A stretch of DNA of 64,000 nucleotides from Hofstenia miamia (taxonomy: Eukaryota > Xenacoelomorpha > Acoela): positions 680,108 to 744,107 of the forward strand of contig SCFE01000039.1 in NCBI GenBank assembly GCA_004352715.1, given 5' to 3'. A program made the translations under genes and the position numbers. The notes beneath the pieces were generated by a model, which did not search any database, was not told where the DNA came from, and was given only the letters and a program-made list of their open reading frames with translations. Below are positions 1 through 12,908 of this stretch, in pieces (the first letter of the stretch is position 1; each line of letters opens with the position of its first letter).

Positions 1-32
<32 letters not shown>
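1..32. repeat. (TA)n microsatellite
   Basis: Perfect TA dinucleotide run at the window edge; it probably continues outside the window. Confidence 0.95.
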
Positions 33-33
<1 letters not shown>

Positions 34-306
34 TAGGTTGCATATAGATTTCCATACCAACTGCAAAATGGTGTAGTTGACAATAAAAGACAGGTAATCT
101 TGTTTTAAGAAAAATTGTTGGTATGTACATATTTTGTGAATACTTAGCATTATCTAATTGACTGGTCTGTAGTTAGCCGAATCATTATCATACAATTATA
201 CCATAATCTGAGTGATCTAGAGGCACAGCGCAAATCCACCGTAGTCAGAGATATGGCAATTCAGATACATAGTCTTGACAGAAATTCAATACGATAACCC
301 ATTTGT

Positions 307-435
307 AGATTCGAGCGGCACAGGAGTATGCAGGAGAAGCCTCGGTGTAGATGGCCATCTATCAATAAAGATATGCTGCATAATGTGACAGAAGATGCTT
401 CTAGCTATCGACAGAAAAGTTCAAAAAATGACTAA
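307..435 (+). pseudogene. Tc1-like transposase fragment (DNA-binding region)
   Basis: An open frame of about 42 codons reads RFERHRSMQEKPRCRWPS followed by INKDMLHNVTED and ends at TAA 433-435. The block 'RhrSmqekPRcrwPS' resembles the linker between the two helix-turn-helix motifs of Tc1-like transposases, usually of the form RhGSvqekPRsGRPS. The frame is closed by a stop just upstream (TAA in 'cga taa ccc') and no catalytic DDE region follows. I therefore read it as a short relic. The family assignment rests on this one block. Confidence 0.4.
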
Positions 436-3400
436 TTCACCAAAACTGCAAAATAAACAGTTCATAAAATGGCGCTTTTTTACAAATATATAATCCTTGT
501 TGGTTTTTATGTCTTTTGCTTTGTATGAGGTTTTTCTCAAGACTTTTCAAACACTTCAAGTATCTACCGGTCAACCGTCTACTTTGTCAATGTTTAGGCA
601 AAATTGTTTGATTATTATTATCTATCCCAATTTGTTGATTGATTTTTCGGATGACTTTAATACGAACTTTTGTACCATTAAATCTAAGGATTCACACAAA
701 CTGCACTAAATAGGTTCAGAAAATGACCCAATTCCAATGGAATTAAATTTCAACATGAAAATGGATATAAAATCAATAGTTAAAATTAATGAGATCATGA
801 AGTATAGAAACATTGAAAATATTATATAATTATTAAAATTTTGTTTACTTTCAGCTGTGTAAGGATACACGTCTTGTGTTTGAATGAGCAAGTTAGCTAT
901 TTTTTAAGCATTCCAAAAAAAAATATATATATAATATGGGTAAGGCATATAGTTAGTCTTATACATGTAAAACGAATATGGAAGTCAATGCTTACACAAA
1001 ATAATTTCTTTTCTGTATTAGAGAGATTGGATTGCAATTCCTATTTTCTTTAAAAATAATGAAGTACATATATACTTTTATTGACATAAAATTTGTCTCC
1101 AACATTTAAAAATATGATTAATCGAATTCCCAATTGCCTGAAAACGAGTGATCCAGTATTTGACTGCATTGTCTAACTTCAAATAAAGGAAATAGAGCAC
1201 ATTAATGGAGATAACCATTGATTGAAACTTATTGAAGGCAAAAGCATTTTTGTTCATTATGATTCATATATATTCCATTGAACTTTTGAAATAGGTTATT
1301 TAGAATGATCAAAGCAAATTTCAAGAGCATCTTCGAAAAAATGAAGATCAAAACAGAAATATATATTCCATTAAGGTTTTGGAATATAGAATGAAACCTT
1401 CGAATTACTGAGTTAGCCTTAATAAGTACAATATATTTCTGATGTGCAGTCAATCAGTAAGTCACCTTTCTGGAGAAAAATCTGGAAATTAAGTGAATTA
1501 TCTATATTTGCCAAGGAATGCATTACAGCCAACGTGAAATTAACAGGAAAATAATATTGAAAAATAATAATTTACGTCAATTATATAACTCTCAGTAATG
1601 AGTGGTTAGCCTTCAAAACTTATTGCGAAATTTTACTAATTTGTCTAGAGGTTTTCTTCAAAAAATTTCAATTGAATCAAATTTTTTAGTTAACTGCTAA
1701 AACTTTATTGAATAATACTTTTTAATGACATCGTGCTAAAAATAGGAAAAGTTATCAAACACTTAAAAGCAGTGAATTAACTTGAAAACTAACAATTATC
1801 TTTAAGAAACCACAAAATATAATTAATCGAATGATGAGGTAGGAATAATACATTTAGGGTAAAGAAAATTTCAATAACATTTGCATTAACTTAAATTGTA
1901 ACTTTTGATTAGAAAAATATAAAATTAAGCAATAAATTCACACCATATTTAAGATAAAAATATGTTTGCATGCAAGTATGTCCCTTCAATTCCTGCATAT
2001 ATAGCTAGGTTGAATGCATATAGATTAAGAAACCCAAATCTAGAAAATAAACAGCCAGGATTTCAAACTCAAAGACCTAAGTTAACAATTATAATTAAAC
2101 ACTACACTTTGTTTATCAAGCAAAATAAAAAAATCATTGATTCTGTTCTGAAAAAAAAACTAAGCAGATAATTTTGATTTAAAGAGTATTTTTGGAAAAC
2201 TACAAACTATATCTTAGATTAAAGTAATTGAAATCTTCTTGATACCCCCATTCAACTTGATCACTAAATGCTTTCTAGAATATTTGTTCTAAATGTAGTG
2301 CTTAGGGCAGGAGCATACTGAGGTTAAAACAATATTTTAAGAAAAAAATGATCTAGTTTGAAAAAAAACTCTCAACTTTCAACAAGAAAAAACACCCAAA
2401 AAGAACTTCAGTTCTTCTTGCAGACAAAGAGAAATTGGAATTTGCATAGTCTATTCTTTGGAAAATGAAAAACACATTCGATTGAAGAATGTAAAAGTAA
2501 TCATTCAAAAATCGTGAAGACATATGTATTAAAGTTATCAGCAATTCTGACCTTTTACATATGAGGCCATAATTTTCTTTATTGAAATTTAACTTTTGTT
2601 TATATTGAGATTTGCAAATCCTATTTTTAAATGAAAAGCGTATAATTAATCCGAATCTTTTGTGCAAATTTGTATTAATTAATTGTCTTTGTGAAAATGG
2701 CAAAAGTTTTTGTTTTTCGCCATTTGCTAGTCTTTTATTTTACCTTAGGAAGTTGAATGCTTTTTACATGGACGTAATTTAGCGAAACATTTCAATAAAA
2801 AATTCATTAAAACATAAACAATGAAATTAAAGAAACCGATATCAATGAAATTTCTACGCTAGGTCTTATTCCCTACTGCTTAAAAGAAATTCTCTTAATT
2901 CAGTGCACTTTAAACAGTATTTTATAGGTAAAATCTTTAATTAGAAGTGTAAATTATTTAATTGTGAATTGATTAAAGTGACCGAGTCAAATTTAACGTT
3001 AACTAATTTCCGTTTTAAAATAATTATTTCCTGGTTATGTTAATAAATAGCATTAAAACAATATTATTTAAATTACATGTGAAAATGATAAAATAGGCAA
3101 ATTATACAATTTCTCTCAAACGAAATTATCTTTCTTCTCAAATAATATACATATTAATGCGCATTCATTTGAATTCGATATGCATGTGCGATATGATTTA
3201 TCAATAGCACCCTTCTTAACACAGATACACTCTGGTATTTTAAGATAAAGATAAGATAAGATACTTACTGCCATTACGAAACTACCTGCGCATGGCTTAG
3301 ACTGTTGTTTTGCAAAAAATGGGGCGAAACATTAAAAAATGAATTGATTGTTATGCAACAGTGCACGCAAACCAACCTAAATGCAGTGAATGCTGTAGAA

Positions 3401-3782
3401 TTTAGGTACAATGTGCTGAAAAATTAACTGATAGTGAGAAGTATGACAATTAGTTCTTATGCTCAACTTAGGTTTTTCAATTTCAGTGTGTAAATTTTAT
3501 TAGATATTTCTAAAAAAACCAACCAGGCGCGGCTTTTTAATATTTTTTAATTTCAATTTAAAACACGCTTGAATGTCATTTAAAACAGTCTCTGTATCAA
3601 TAACTTAATAATTCTAAAAATTACATTATTAAGCAAATGATTATTTAATCTTATATTGATATTCATTCAAAGTGGTTTTTGAAATCAAATTCCGGTTCCA
3701 ACACTGTGTGTTCATGTATATAATAATGGCAACGCAATTAATATAATAATCTAAAGAAAGTTTATAATACATATTAGTTTAC
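436..3782. other. AT-rich sequence without a recognised gene
   Basis: The ORFs here are short, AT-driven and unlike any family I know. A GATAA-rich stretch lies at 3240-3263. A minus-strand frame of about 50 codons with several cysteines ends near 3115, but nothing else supports it as a gene. Confidence 0.6.
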
Positions 3783-3875
3783 TGCATGGATTTTTCCACA
3801 TATCATCCCTTGCACAAATGGCTTCAAATTTTCTAATTTTAATTCGATTTTGAACTGGACTGGAATAAATAATTA
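3783..3875 (-). CDS. Probable downstream exon of a small single-pass membrane protein
   Basis: On the minus strand a pyrimidine-rich acceptor, TTTCAATTTCATATCTAG, precedes 93 bp of open frame ending at CATGCA|GTAAAC. Read in the phase left by the exon at 6506-6699 (one base carried over), it gives V-IIYSSPVQNRIKIRKFEAI then CARDDMWKNPC and leaves phase 1. Its first residues (VIIYSSPV) complete the hydrophobic segment that the upstream exon starts (MWHLITGGLLAIL). The join therefore gives one 20-residue membrane helix followed by a basic, then mixed-charge tail. The intron would be 2,630 bp. If the donor is not used, the frame runs on 8 codons (SKLICIINFL) to a stop at 3751. A following exon was not found. 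The protein family is not recognised. Confidence 0.5.
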
Positions 3876-4013
3876 CTAGATATGAAATTGAAATAGCCAT
3901 GGTTGCGACCAGGATCAAAAGCATTACAAAATTCTTTATGTGTACTTTAGCAGTTTTAAGCAATCCAATTATTTCACGGGTCAAAACTGAATTCAATTTT
4001 TTAATTAGCCGGG

Positions 4014-4097
4014 CCACTAGAAGGTTCTACGAGACCTCTCAGTCCGTGGTATGTACTGCTCTCAGTCACATGGGACTGGTACAAAATCTTTCAGTGG
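4014..4097. repeat. 84-bp imperfect palindrome, possible tiny hAT-type MITE
   Basis: The left arm CCACTAGAAGGTTCTACGAG matches the reverse complement of the right arm, CCACTGAAAGATTTTGTACC, with scattered mismatches. The inner parts (CTCTCAGTCC and GGGACTG) also pair. The ends begin CACTRG, as some hAT ends do. Flanking 8-mers are only partly alike, so a target-site duplication is not established. Confidence 0.5.
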
Positions 4098-4828
4098 CCT
4101 GGGATCAAAAATGAAGAATCTAGAACCGCAAATTTCAGAATGTTGCTTAAAATTTTTCCAATTTTTATCAAAATAGATGTTATTCTTTGGAACCACTGGA
4201 ACTATATGACAAGAATATTTCATGTGATTATAATGGACCTAAATAGAATGTAAACCAGAAAAACTCTGGGTGCACAGAACTTTGACCACTAGCTCTAAGA
4301 GGTTTTGAAAGGTATGGAAATTAATGGAAAAATATGGAAATATTTTTAATATAGTTTTGGAAATGGAATACAATCGTTTTTCCATATGCAAGCTTGTATT
4401 TGCTTGTAAAGAATGAGCATTATTATATTGAGTATCTTGTTGTCTTCGAATCAAGCTAATTGAATCGATTAAGAGAATAAATAAATCAGTTCGGGTCGAG
4501 TTCTGTTAATCAAAATATTTGTCCTGTTGGGTCGTATACAGTTCCTTGATTGACTGCCCATCACTGGAATGCCATCAATATTTTTTTAAATTTCATCATT
4601 TGAGCTTATTTCCAATTCCTTGGCTCTGGTCTTGGCCTTAGCTCTGCCTGGCAAGGCCGGCCTGTTTCATGTTGATTTCTAGCTCTACTATAACTTCATA
4701 GTAATGGTAACAAATCAGAAATGCAAAAATAAAATATGCATAATTTACAGATTTATTGGATGTCATTATAAATACAGTAAAACATCTATGTGAATAAACT
4801 CACATATTCAAAAAAAAAATATTAATGA

Positions 4829-4854
4829 ATATATATATATATATATATATATAT
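4829..4854. repeat. (TA)n microsatellite
   Basis: About 13 uninterrupted AT units. Confidence 0.9.
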
Positions 4855-6505
4855 TGTAGTTTATTAAAATATGGAGTACAAATCTAAGGAGGAATGAAAA
4901 AATCAAACATTGAAGCGCAAAACGTGTTCTTTAGAAAGTTAAGTAGCAGATTTCCTCAAAGAAAGTTTTGCAAATTGAACCATAATGTGATGAGCAATTG
5001 TGTATTATATATGAACAGTTGCATATAATTAGGTTTTGTAAGCTTTACTTTTAAAGATGCATTGTTATCTTTCCAGACATACCAGTTGACGATTAGCACA
5101 ACTATCACGATTTGCGTTAATTCTCTGCCAGTATTTTTATCAAAAAAGAGATAATAAGAACGCTTTTTTGAATAGTAAACAACTAAGTACATCCGTTTTA
5201 TATTTTATAAGTTTAGCTTTTCTCTCACATCGCAAATTGGGAGAATTATAAGAAAGTATTTAATGCATTTCCAGTAAGGTTTCCGAATTAATTATTCCAC
5301 AGCGAATGAAATGTTTCATATATCGAATCAAGTTTGCCTCAGTGATGATTCATTTCTAGAGAATATTGACTATTAATATGCATGTCAAACATGGTCATTA
5401 CCTGAAGAACTGTTAGACTTGTACTTAGTTGAATCTCACATACAAAAAATTGAATTCATCATTTCAATCAGTAGTTGAAAAACGTTTCGTAAACATCAAT
5501 GTTAGTAACAATCAGAATCAATCACGTAGGTTAATTGTACGTATCGGACCCAAAAAAAATTTTTTATGCTTAGTATTAATAATGAAATAGATCTTCTCAG
5601 AACAGCTTGCTTTTTTGGAATGTTAGACTGTATTGTATATTGCATTTTTCACTAAGTGCTACTCTTATTAATACATTGTAATTAATTATATACCACTTCG
5701 TTATATACTACAATTCCTTTTCTACAAAAATAATTAAATTTACACTTTAAACAACTTCTGTCAATTAAAAATTAATACATGAATAAAATTTTGAAAATTC
5801 TATTTTGCTTGAAAAAATTCAATTGAGATCCATAATCTGAATGTTACGGATCCACACAAAAATTATAAAGAAAATAAGTTTTGAAATGTATGTAGGACTA
5901 AGCCCACTAAATAATTATCGTTTCACTAATATAGTGCTCACATTACACTATTTGAATTGCGAAAATCGAATTTCTTACTTCATTATGGCCGCCAAAAAAA
6001 ACACATATGCTAAAATAATGAACCTGATGAATTTTTTATCTAATAGATGATTCTAAGAAATTTCAATAATATAAGTGAACAAAAATTCATTATCTTAATA
6101 TTTAACAATTTTGCAATGATTTGAAATATTTTCCACTTGAACCCTGAATTTTTTGCAAATAGACGAGACATAATTTTGACATGGTTGAAAATTTTATAGA
6201 ATTGACCTATACTGATATTATATATACCATGAGATTATTCAATTGTACAGCATGAATGGAGCTAACTTTGCTTCTATCTATAACCAGCTCAAATCAAGAA
6301 ACAGCCCCATTAATTATTCTGGTCCCAAAATTTTCTAGTCTGAAAGATAATACTAAAATATGTCATATTCCCTTTCAATTCTGTTCTTAGTTTCATGGTC
6401 CCATTGACAAACTTAGACCGGATCACAGTCACTAATACAGTGAATAAATACATTTTTGTAAAAAAATTTTCACATCTAAAGTGGCAAAAAAACCTATAGA
6501 CTTAC

Positions 6506-6699
6506 CAAGAATGGCAAGAAGACCTCCAGTGATTAGATGCCACATATATCTTCGTGAATACCGTGACAGTGAAATACTTTGAATGCGTTTTTGGTGAACA
6601 CTTAATGGCTTCTTATTGACATTCTTAAAGTCGAACAGCTTAAAATTCTTGCCCGTTCCTGTCGATCGGACAGTAAAACCTCCACGCGCAGGCATATTC
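6506..6699 (-). CDS. Probable first coding exon of a small single-pass membrane protein
   Basis: The best host-coding evidence in the window. On the minus strand an acceptor (TTGAATTTAG|GAATATG) puts an ATG (6695-6693) four bases into a 194-bp exon that ends at ATTCTTG|GTAAGTC, a near-perfect donor. The 63 codons begin MPARGGFTVRSTGTGKNF, continue through a basic stretch (KNVNKKPLSVHQKR) and SRYSRRY, and end in the hydrophobic MWHLITGGLLAIL, leaving phase 1. Base composition is clearly richer in G+C than the flanks, and codon use is balanced. Acceptor position implies a 5' non-coding exon further upstream (above 6700). The exon at 3783-3875 fits its phase and completes the membrane helix. A short basic arm plus one helix recalls small subunits of mitochondrial inner-membrane complexes, but no diagnostic motif supports this. 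I do not recognise the family. Confidence 0.65.
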
Positions 6700-7159
6700 C
6701 TAAATTCAATATAATATAATATGTAAAGCTTGCACAAAACTGGGTTCTATTTGAATTTGAAATCTATAAACTTAACATGTAAATTTTGTATTGTCTTAAG
6801 TTCATTTTGTCAACAAAATTTAATCTATTATTTAATTAATAAAATTTATTATAGTAAAAAAATACTTGATGCAAATGTAACATATTGTCCGAAATTCAAA
6901 TATTTCGAATATTTACAAAATTTATTGTATCAAGATTAATATTTTTACAATATTATATTATTAATTCATATGTGTATATGTATATATATATATATATATA
7001 CATGTATTTGTATATTACTTAGAATAGGTATATCCTGTGTTAAGTTTGTGACGTTACCAAACACAATACCTATACCCATAAAGTAGTTGTTTATGAAAAA
7101 ACAATTTTCTTTCTAAATAGTACCTGGGACTAATAGTATAGAAGAGCTTTACTATTTAT

Positions 7160-7174
7160 ATGTATATATATATA

Positions 7175-7212
<38 letters not shown>
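7160..7212. repeat. (TA)n microsatellite
   Basis: TA run with single interruptions. Confidence 0.9.
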
Positions 7213-8029
7213 CCTTGAGCAAAGGCTAATGGTAAATTTTAATTGCAAATATGATATGATAATATTTTGAATATTTTATCTATCTTCGTAGAAAATAAAT
7301 GCCCCAGATTATATAAATATCTTGATATTCTTATGTTCTTTGTATAAGTAGATGTCTAGTGAAATAACCCATAAAATGTGAACTGTCTGATTTCAAATGC
7401 ATTATTCTTATGATTTAAATGTTTTACTAGAATAAAGGCAAACATTTGTTGTACACTTGTAACAGCTGTATTGCACTTTAAATTTGTTTATACAAACACA
7501 AAATGTTTAAGTCTTGGTGCTAAATAGCTTTCATGTCAAAACAGTTTTCTGTTCCCTTTCCAAACAGCTTAACTGATGTTTGAAGAAATTATTGTGAAGT
7601 TTTTTTTAAACACAAACAATTTCACTTTTTAACGGGTAAATAATTTTTCATCAGTGCAGTGAAGACAATGCAATGGTAAATACAACCACTCCGTCAAATT
7701 ATAAAAGTTCATCTGTAGTGATTTCACGAATAAATAGTCTCTAATTTGTTCAATGTAGAGGAAGTGATATTTTTGCATCAAATTAACGAAATCGCATTTG
7801 AAAGTATATATTTTCAACCATCTATATAGTACTTGGTTAATACCCTGGTGTATTTTAAGAAATATGGGAAGTCACAACTCATGAAATTGAAATATAAAAT
7901 TATTATGATTTAATAAAGATTTGCCCACATTCTTTGATTTCATTTTTAAATGATCCGACTATGTAGCTGGGAAAATTGTGACCCGAAGAGCAGTAACTGC
8001 GCTGAATCCCATCTACATCTCTGAGAGCT

Positions 8030-8043
8030 TATATATATATGCA

Positions 8044-8084
<41 letters not shown>

Positions 8085-8090
8085 ATAGAT
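8030..8090. repeat. (TA)n microsatellite
   Basis: TA run interrupted once by GCATGC. Confidence 0.9.
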
Positions 8091-9453
8091 AATCATTAAT
8101 AATTTGCATGCCTACATAATAATTTTCAGCAATTTTGAACATATTTATCATTTCTGATGTACCATTAACCCAAATCAATCTTGCAGAACATTTTATGTTG
8201 TTTATAATGTTGATATTTGCTTCTACTCTAAATGATTTCCATTATTAAGGAAATTATTAGAAAATATAGGCTTTGTTCTAAGTTCTACAAAGAATATTTT
8301 AAAGTTAGTACTATGCTTTGAGAGTTCTTCAACCAGTATTAGTAATAACCACCAATCATAAGAATTTTATGGAAAAGCACGCCATACATTTTTAGGAAGA
8401 TTTGCTTTAATGAAAAACTAAATCTATGCAGAATTGAAATTCTTCACCTTTAATTTAAAGCAATGTCCACAGAATTTTAAACATATACCTTAAAATTATA
8501 AGTCTTACTAAAGATAAAGCCCAATAATGTCATTATTAAAAAAACAATTTTTAATATTTAATAGAAAAAATATCTACCCAAAATATATGCTTCGGATACA
8601 TAAATTTTCAAAATCCTAAGCGTAATTTGGTAAGCATAAATTTATCCGTAAATTAATCTCACACCTGTGTGATTTAGTAGTAAATTTTTAGTTATTGTAG
8701 ACAATATCAATTATAATATTTGTAGAGCATATATTGATCTAGAAATTACCATTGCTGTTAATGACAATATCGAATAATATTGTGTCGAGTTTGCTACGTG
8801 CGAGTAAAGTACGGTATTCCACTGCAAGTGTTGTTATCTGATTATATAATAATCCCAAGCCAATTTAGGAAAGAGTTGGATTCGTGGGGTAAAATATCTC
8901 AAATATATATATATATATATTATCATTTTACTGCATAATTTAGAAACATTTTCCTTGATATTCTAATTAGAAAGGTACTTCATTAAAAACGTTAAATTCA
9001 ATATATTTGTTGAAATATTATAATTGATAGATGATATTTTTGTAGATCTTTTTTGGACTCAAAAATAAGTGATGAAAATTGTCAATATAAAACCTTTTAA
9101 AAAAGTAGACTTTGAAAAAAAACATTCCTATAATCATATTAAAAATTTCCATAGATTTAACACAATGCCCACGAGTTTACTTATACCTGTTTGTTTGATG
9201 TAAAATTTTTATTACATTGCCATTGTTTTGCTGACTTTTTTAAAAAGATACAGTATATTATATTTACAAAATCAAAATTAATTTATCTTGCTTGAATTTT
9301 TCTTGGGAAATATTGAAATTGACGTCATTCAATACTGACAATGGGTGGAACTATGTAAGTTTCAATTTTGAGAGGTGCTGTTGCGGTGAGATAATATATT
9401 AATAAATTGAAATAATGTAGTTAAGTTATTTTAGTTTTATTCCAGTTCAAAGT

Positions 9454-9484
<31 letters not shown>

Positions 9485-11279
9485 ACTAGAAAAAAACGCA
9501 TCACTAAAAATAGTATTAAGAAATCTTTCGCCATGAAATCATCTGAAATTTACAATCAACTTCCCATAAAGCTACAGATTAAATACACTTGCGATAAAAA
9601 TATCATTAAGAAATATACCCTAAGTGTAAACTCAGGTAAAAAGAATTCATACAACTTCCAAATATGTTAAATGAAATGATTGCATTCAAATTACATACTC
9701 ATAGCTATATATATATATATATAAATTATTAGGTACACTTTGAATTCTATGAAATCCATTTTTTAAAATATTTTTACCCCTAATTCCATTAAGAAGCTTT
9801 GTAATTCTCTCTTTCGACTTAACATGATATCATGCTTGTTCTATATTCATATAAATCCTTAAATTAATGCATTTATTCAATTAAATATTAAAAGAATTTT
9901 AATAAAGCAACATCCATGTTATGCATAAGAAAATAGATTTTAAGATGAAAATATTCCTTTTGATGTAAATGCTCAGCCTAAGAAAGAAAACAAATGGAAA
10001 AGCATTCTGGCATTTTAGTAGTACTAAGTAGGGAATTTGTTTGACGTTCTCTTTCCGAGTAACTGTTTATGCATTTAATGGAGCAAATTCATTAACTAAA
10101 AAATTCAATTTTTCCATGATATAATCAGGAAGAATGTGGAAAACTATATTGAAATTTGTTAAGTTCTTCCAAGTTTGTAATCGCTAAGGTGTCCCAAATG
10201 TTCTCACTTTAAGACAATAGCTACCAAGTGCGGTCAAAAGACTCATGATTATTTGGCAAAATAATGGGTTGGCTTTTATGAATCTTGTGTTACTAATCAA
10301 CAAAAATAATTTATACTAAATGAACTGTAAATATAATTAATAATTGTACATTCGAATTCTCAATCAAAACTTATTTTTGGTTTAAGTGTGGTCATTTAGA
10401 TCGCAGTCGTGGAATTCTAGTAATATTGTTTTCCTATTTTTGCATGCTTCAAGGTAAGGATAACCAAATAGGAATTGCATAATTTCCATCCATTTATTTC
10501 TTAATAAGTGAATAAACGCTCGACTGAAGCTAAACAGTCCGTTGTTGTGGTCATAAGTAGCATCTTTTCCAGTTTCATGCCGTCCATTAAAAATATTTGT
10601 CGTCCTAGTTTGCAGGTTAGCCTTCCAGAGTAAGTATTTTCAAGACATGCATGCATTGAGTAAACTATAAGAATTTATGAATTTAGTAAGTAATCACAAC
10701 ATAGATGAAGTAACTGTAATTTAAAAATTGAAACACTTGAAATAAAACCGTTGTCATTAAAATTAGGAAATTCGTCCTTCCCATACTTATTTCAGTTATT
10801 CCTTTACTCGTATATTAGATGTTCCTACAAAAATAGAAAGCGGAAAATAGCATGTTAGCAGGGAATAAATATCTTTGAAGACAAGTTTATATAGTAGTCG
10901 GCCTTGACATTCAAATATTCTCATATCCCATGGCGTCGGTGAAAACATGTCGTCATTTTTTTTAATACACCAATGACATGAATTTCTGTTTTAGCAATTA
11001 TTTATCATTATGTATCCAACAATAAATTCTTCTAATATATTTCAGTCTATTTGCAGTCTATAATGCCAGTGAGTAACATTGTTCTACATGCATTTGCTAA
11101 ATTACTGTCGCACGATGCAAATTAAAAGGTTTTGTGTTGGTTCAACATCCACACCAGTAAATGCTACATAATTATGAAAAGAAAACTTCGTTCAAAATGA
11201 ATTAGGAATAGTGCTACTAGTTTCCTCAAATTCAACATTTCCGATATTGTGATGTCCTAAAGTATAGAAATTTTAAACC

Positions 11280-11306
11280 TAAATAAATAAATGAATAAAT
11301 GAATAA

Positions 11307-11341
<35 letters not shown>
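11280..11341. repeat. (AAAT)n then (TA)n compound microsatellite
   Basis: AAAT/AATG tetramers pass directly into about 15 TA units. Confidence 0.9.
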
Positions 11342-11343
<2 letters not shown>

Positions 11344-12063
11344 ATTCAACATTGCTTACATTTAGATTGAAAGAACAAATAATTAAAATACAACTAAGAA
11401 CGTTTGGTGACTTTCACAACATTATTTTTGAAAATTTAATATCATTGGCTAAGTAGCCACCAAATAGACGACAAATGCACTATCACTTTCCGAACAATAA
11501 AATAATATTGCTGCAGTATTCTTATTATAATGTTTCTCAAAATAATCTATTTAAGGTTTCTAAAATAATATCTTGCATTTATTATATAATTCTGAAGCCA
11601 TATAATTTTATGATGTAAAATTTATGCGTGATGAATTTTTCTCTGTTTTGAGTGCTGCGAAAATCTTAAAATATCTGCTGCTCTAAGTAATTTAATATGC
11701 ATGAGGATTTGAAAAAATATTTCTAGTTAAATATTAATCAAATCAATAGAATCTTGTATTTGAAAAGTAGCAAACTTCATATTTATGCAAATATAAACTA
11801 TCAATTCATGGTATTTTGAAATTATGTCTGTTAAGATATAATATACAACAATGAACCAATTTTAATTAAAGATTACGATGTAGACTTTTTTAAAGGACAG
11901 TATTGAAAAGTAAATTATTGTAATTTTAATTGTCATGTTTCCAATTTACAATTGATTATTGCAAAAAGCACTGAAGTTATGAAGTAGTATTTCGTAGATT
12001 TGTCTTTCTAAGCTAAATAAAACTTTAAAAGTCTCTGTGCATTTACATCTTCATGTACTAAAA

Positions 12064-12358
12064 CAGCGATTCTCAACTTGTGAGTCGGGGACACTTCTTG
12101 GTCGATTGACAATTTGCTAGGAGTTGTCTAGTACTTGGAATTATGCAATTTTTCAATATTAAAATCTTGAATCTATTTTTTGGAACTGAAAAAGATGTTT
12201 AAAATGATTCTAAAACTGTCCAAATAGGTTAAATATTGAGGATGTTGTGGACAATTTTTGTTTACAAAATTGATTTTAGGAAATATAGTATTAGTTGGAG
12301 GCCGTCACCACATTGGAAATATTGCGGGTCACAGTCCAAGAAATGTTGTGCCCAATTG
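12064..12358. mobile_element. Non-autonomous hAT-type MITE, 295 bp
   Basis: The left end, CAGCGATTCTCAACTTGTGA, and the reverse complement of the right end, CAATTGGGCACAACATTTCT, are degenerate versions of the widespread hAT terminal repeat of the form CAGTGGTTCTCAACCTGTGG. Internal sequence keeps the usual following motif (GTCGGGGACACTTC on the left; GTGACCCGC on the reverse of the right). The flanks are TACTAAAA (12056-12063) and TAGCAAAA (12359-12366), an 8-bp duplication with two mismatches, the length typical of hAT. No coding sequence lies inside. The 73-codon minus-strand ORF across its right end is incidental. Confidence 0.7.
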
Positions 12359-12837
12359 TAGCAAAACAGTAGACTAATTTTTTTACAGGTTTCTCTTACT
12401 AAATAAATTTGAAAAATGAAATGCAACGAGCCTTGAAATTTTACATTTTCAAAATGTACTAAACAATTAATGTAATAGATCATTTGTAAACAGTATATAT
12501 TTTAACATTTTATTTTGCACGACGTAACACTTCTTTAAATATAATTTACTAAAATTCGGTTGAACCAATTGTAAGACAAAATAGCTCTTTTGTTACGGCT
12601 AAATTAAATATCTGCAGCTGCATAAGTTAAATAATACATGCTGTTAAATTGCCTACTGTAATTAATCGTTTTGAGAAGCCGTCTAAATCTTATAAATATC
12701 ACATATTTTTGTGTGACATGCACTTAAACAATTTAATCTTAATAGTTCTTCCGCATTTTACAATTAAAAACTACTCTATTTTCACAGGTTTTGCTTAAAT
12801 CACATTTAAATATGCTTACATATAAAACAAAAAATAT

Positions 12838-12862
12838 GCATATATATATATTATATATATAC
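12838..12862. repeat. (TA)n microsatellite
   Basis: TA run with one TTA interruption. Confidence 0.85.
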
Positions 12863-12908
12863 ATTAATAATTAAACAATCAAACAAAGATCAATTATTGA
12901 ATAAAAAA

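Larger units (their letters stand above)
3876..6505. other. Proposed intron of the 6.5-kb gene
   Basis: AT-rich sequence between the two proposed minus-strand exons. It contains the small inverted-repeat element at 4014-4097, a GC-richer patch at 4480-4720 that may include an end of a repeat (GCCCATCACTG near 4556-4566), and a (TA)n run at 4829-4854. No other coding segment is seen. Confidence 0.45.
6700..12063. other. AT-rich sequence with microsatellites, no recognised gene
   Basis: Holds (TA)n runs at 6977-7001, 7160-7212, 8030-8090, 8902-8922, 9457-9484, 9707-9724 and 11310-11341, the last preceded by an (AAAT)n-like run at 11280-11310. A short imperfect hairpin lies at 7024-7076 (ATAGGTAT...TGTGTT / AACACA...ATACCTAT). 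ORFs are short and look random. The 5' part may carry the upstream non-coding exon of the 6.5-kb gene, but I cannot place it. Confidence 0.6.

Noticed and set aside
2353-2703. 116-codon minus-strand ORF
   Set aside because: Composition follows AT-rich background (K, N, F, I, L); no motif and no splice support.
3115-3306. Minus-strand Cys-containing frame MAVSILSYLYLKIPECICVK...
   Set aside because: Overlaps a GATAA repeat, has no clear signal peptide or cysteine framework, and its only splice-like sites are weak.
8776-8838. Plus-strand frame VSSLLRASKVRYSTASVVI resembling a mitochondrial leader
   Set aside because: No ATG, a stop follows at once, and no donor site fits.
10509-10629. Plus-strand open stretch KRSTEAKQSVVVVISSIFSS ending at CCAGA|GTAAGT
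   Set aside because: Short, with no clear acceptor and no partner exon. GTAAGT alone is expected about twenty times per strand in a window of this size and composition.
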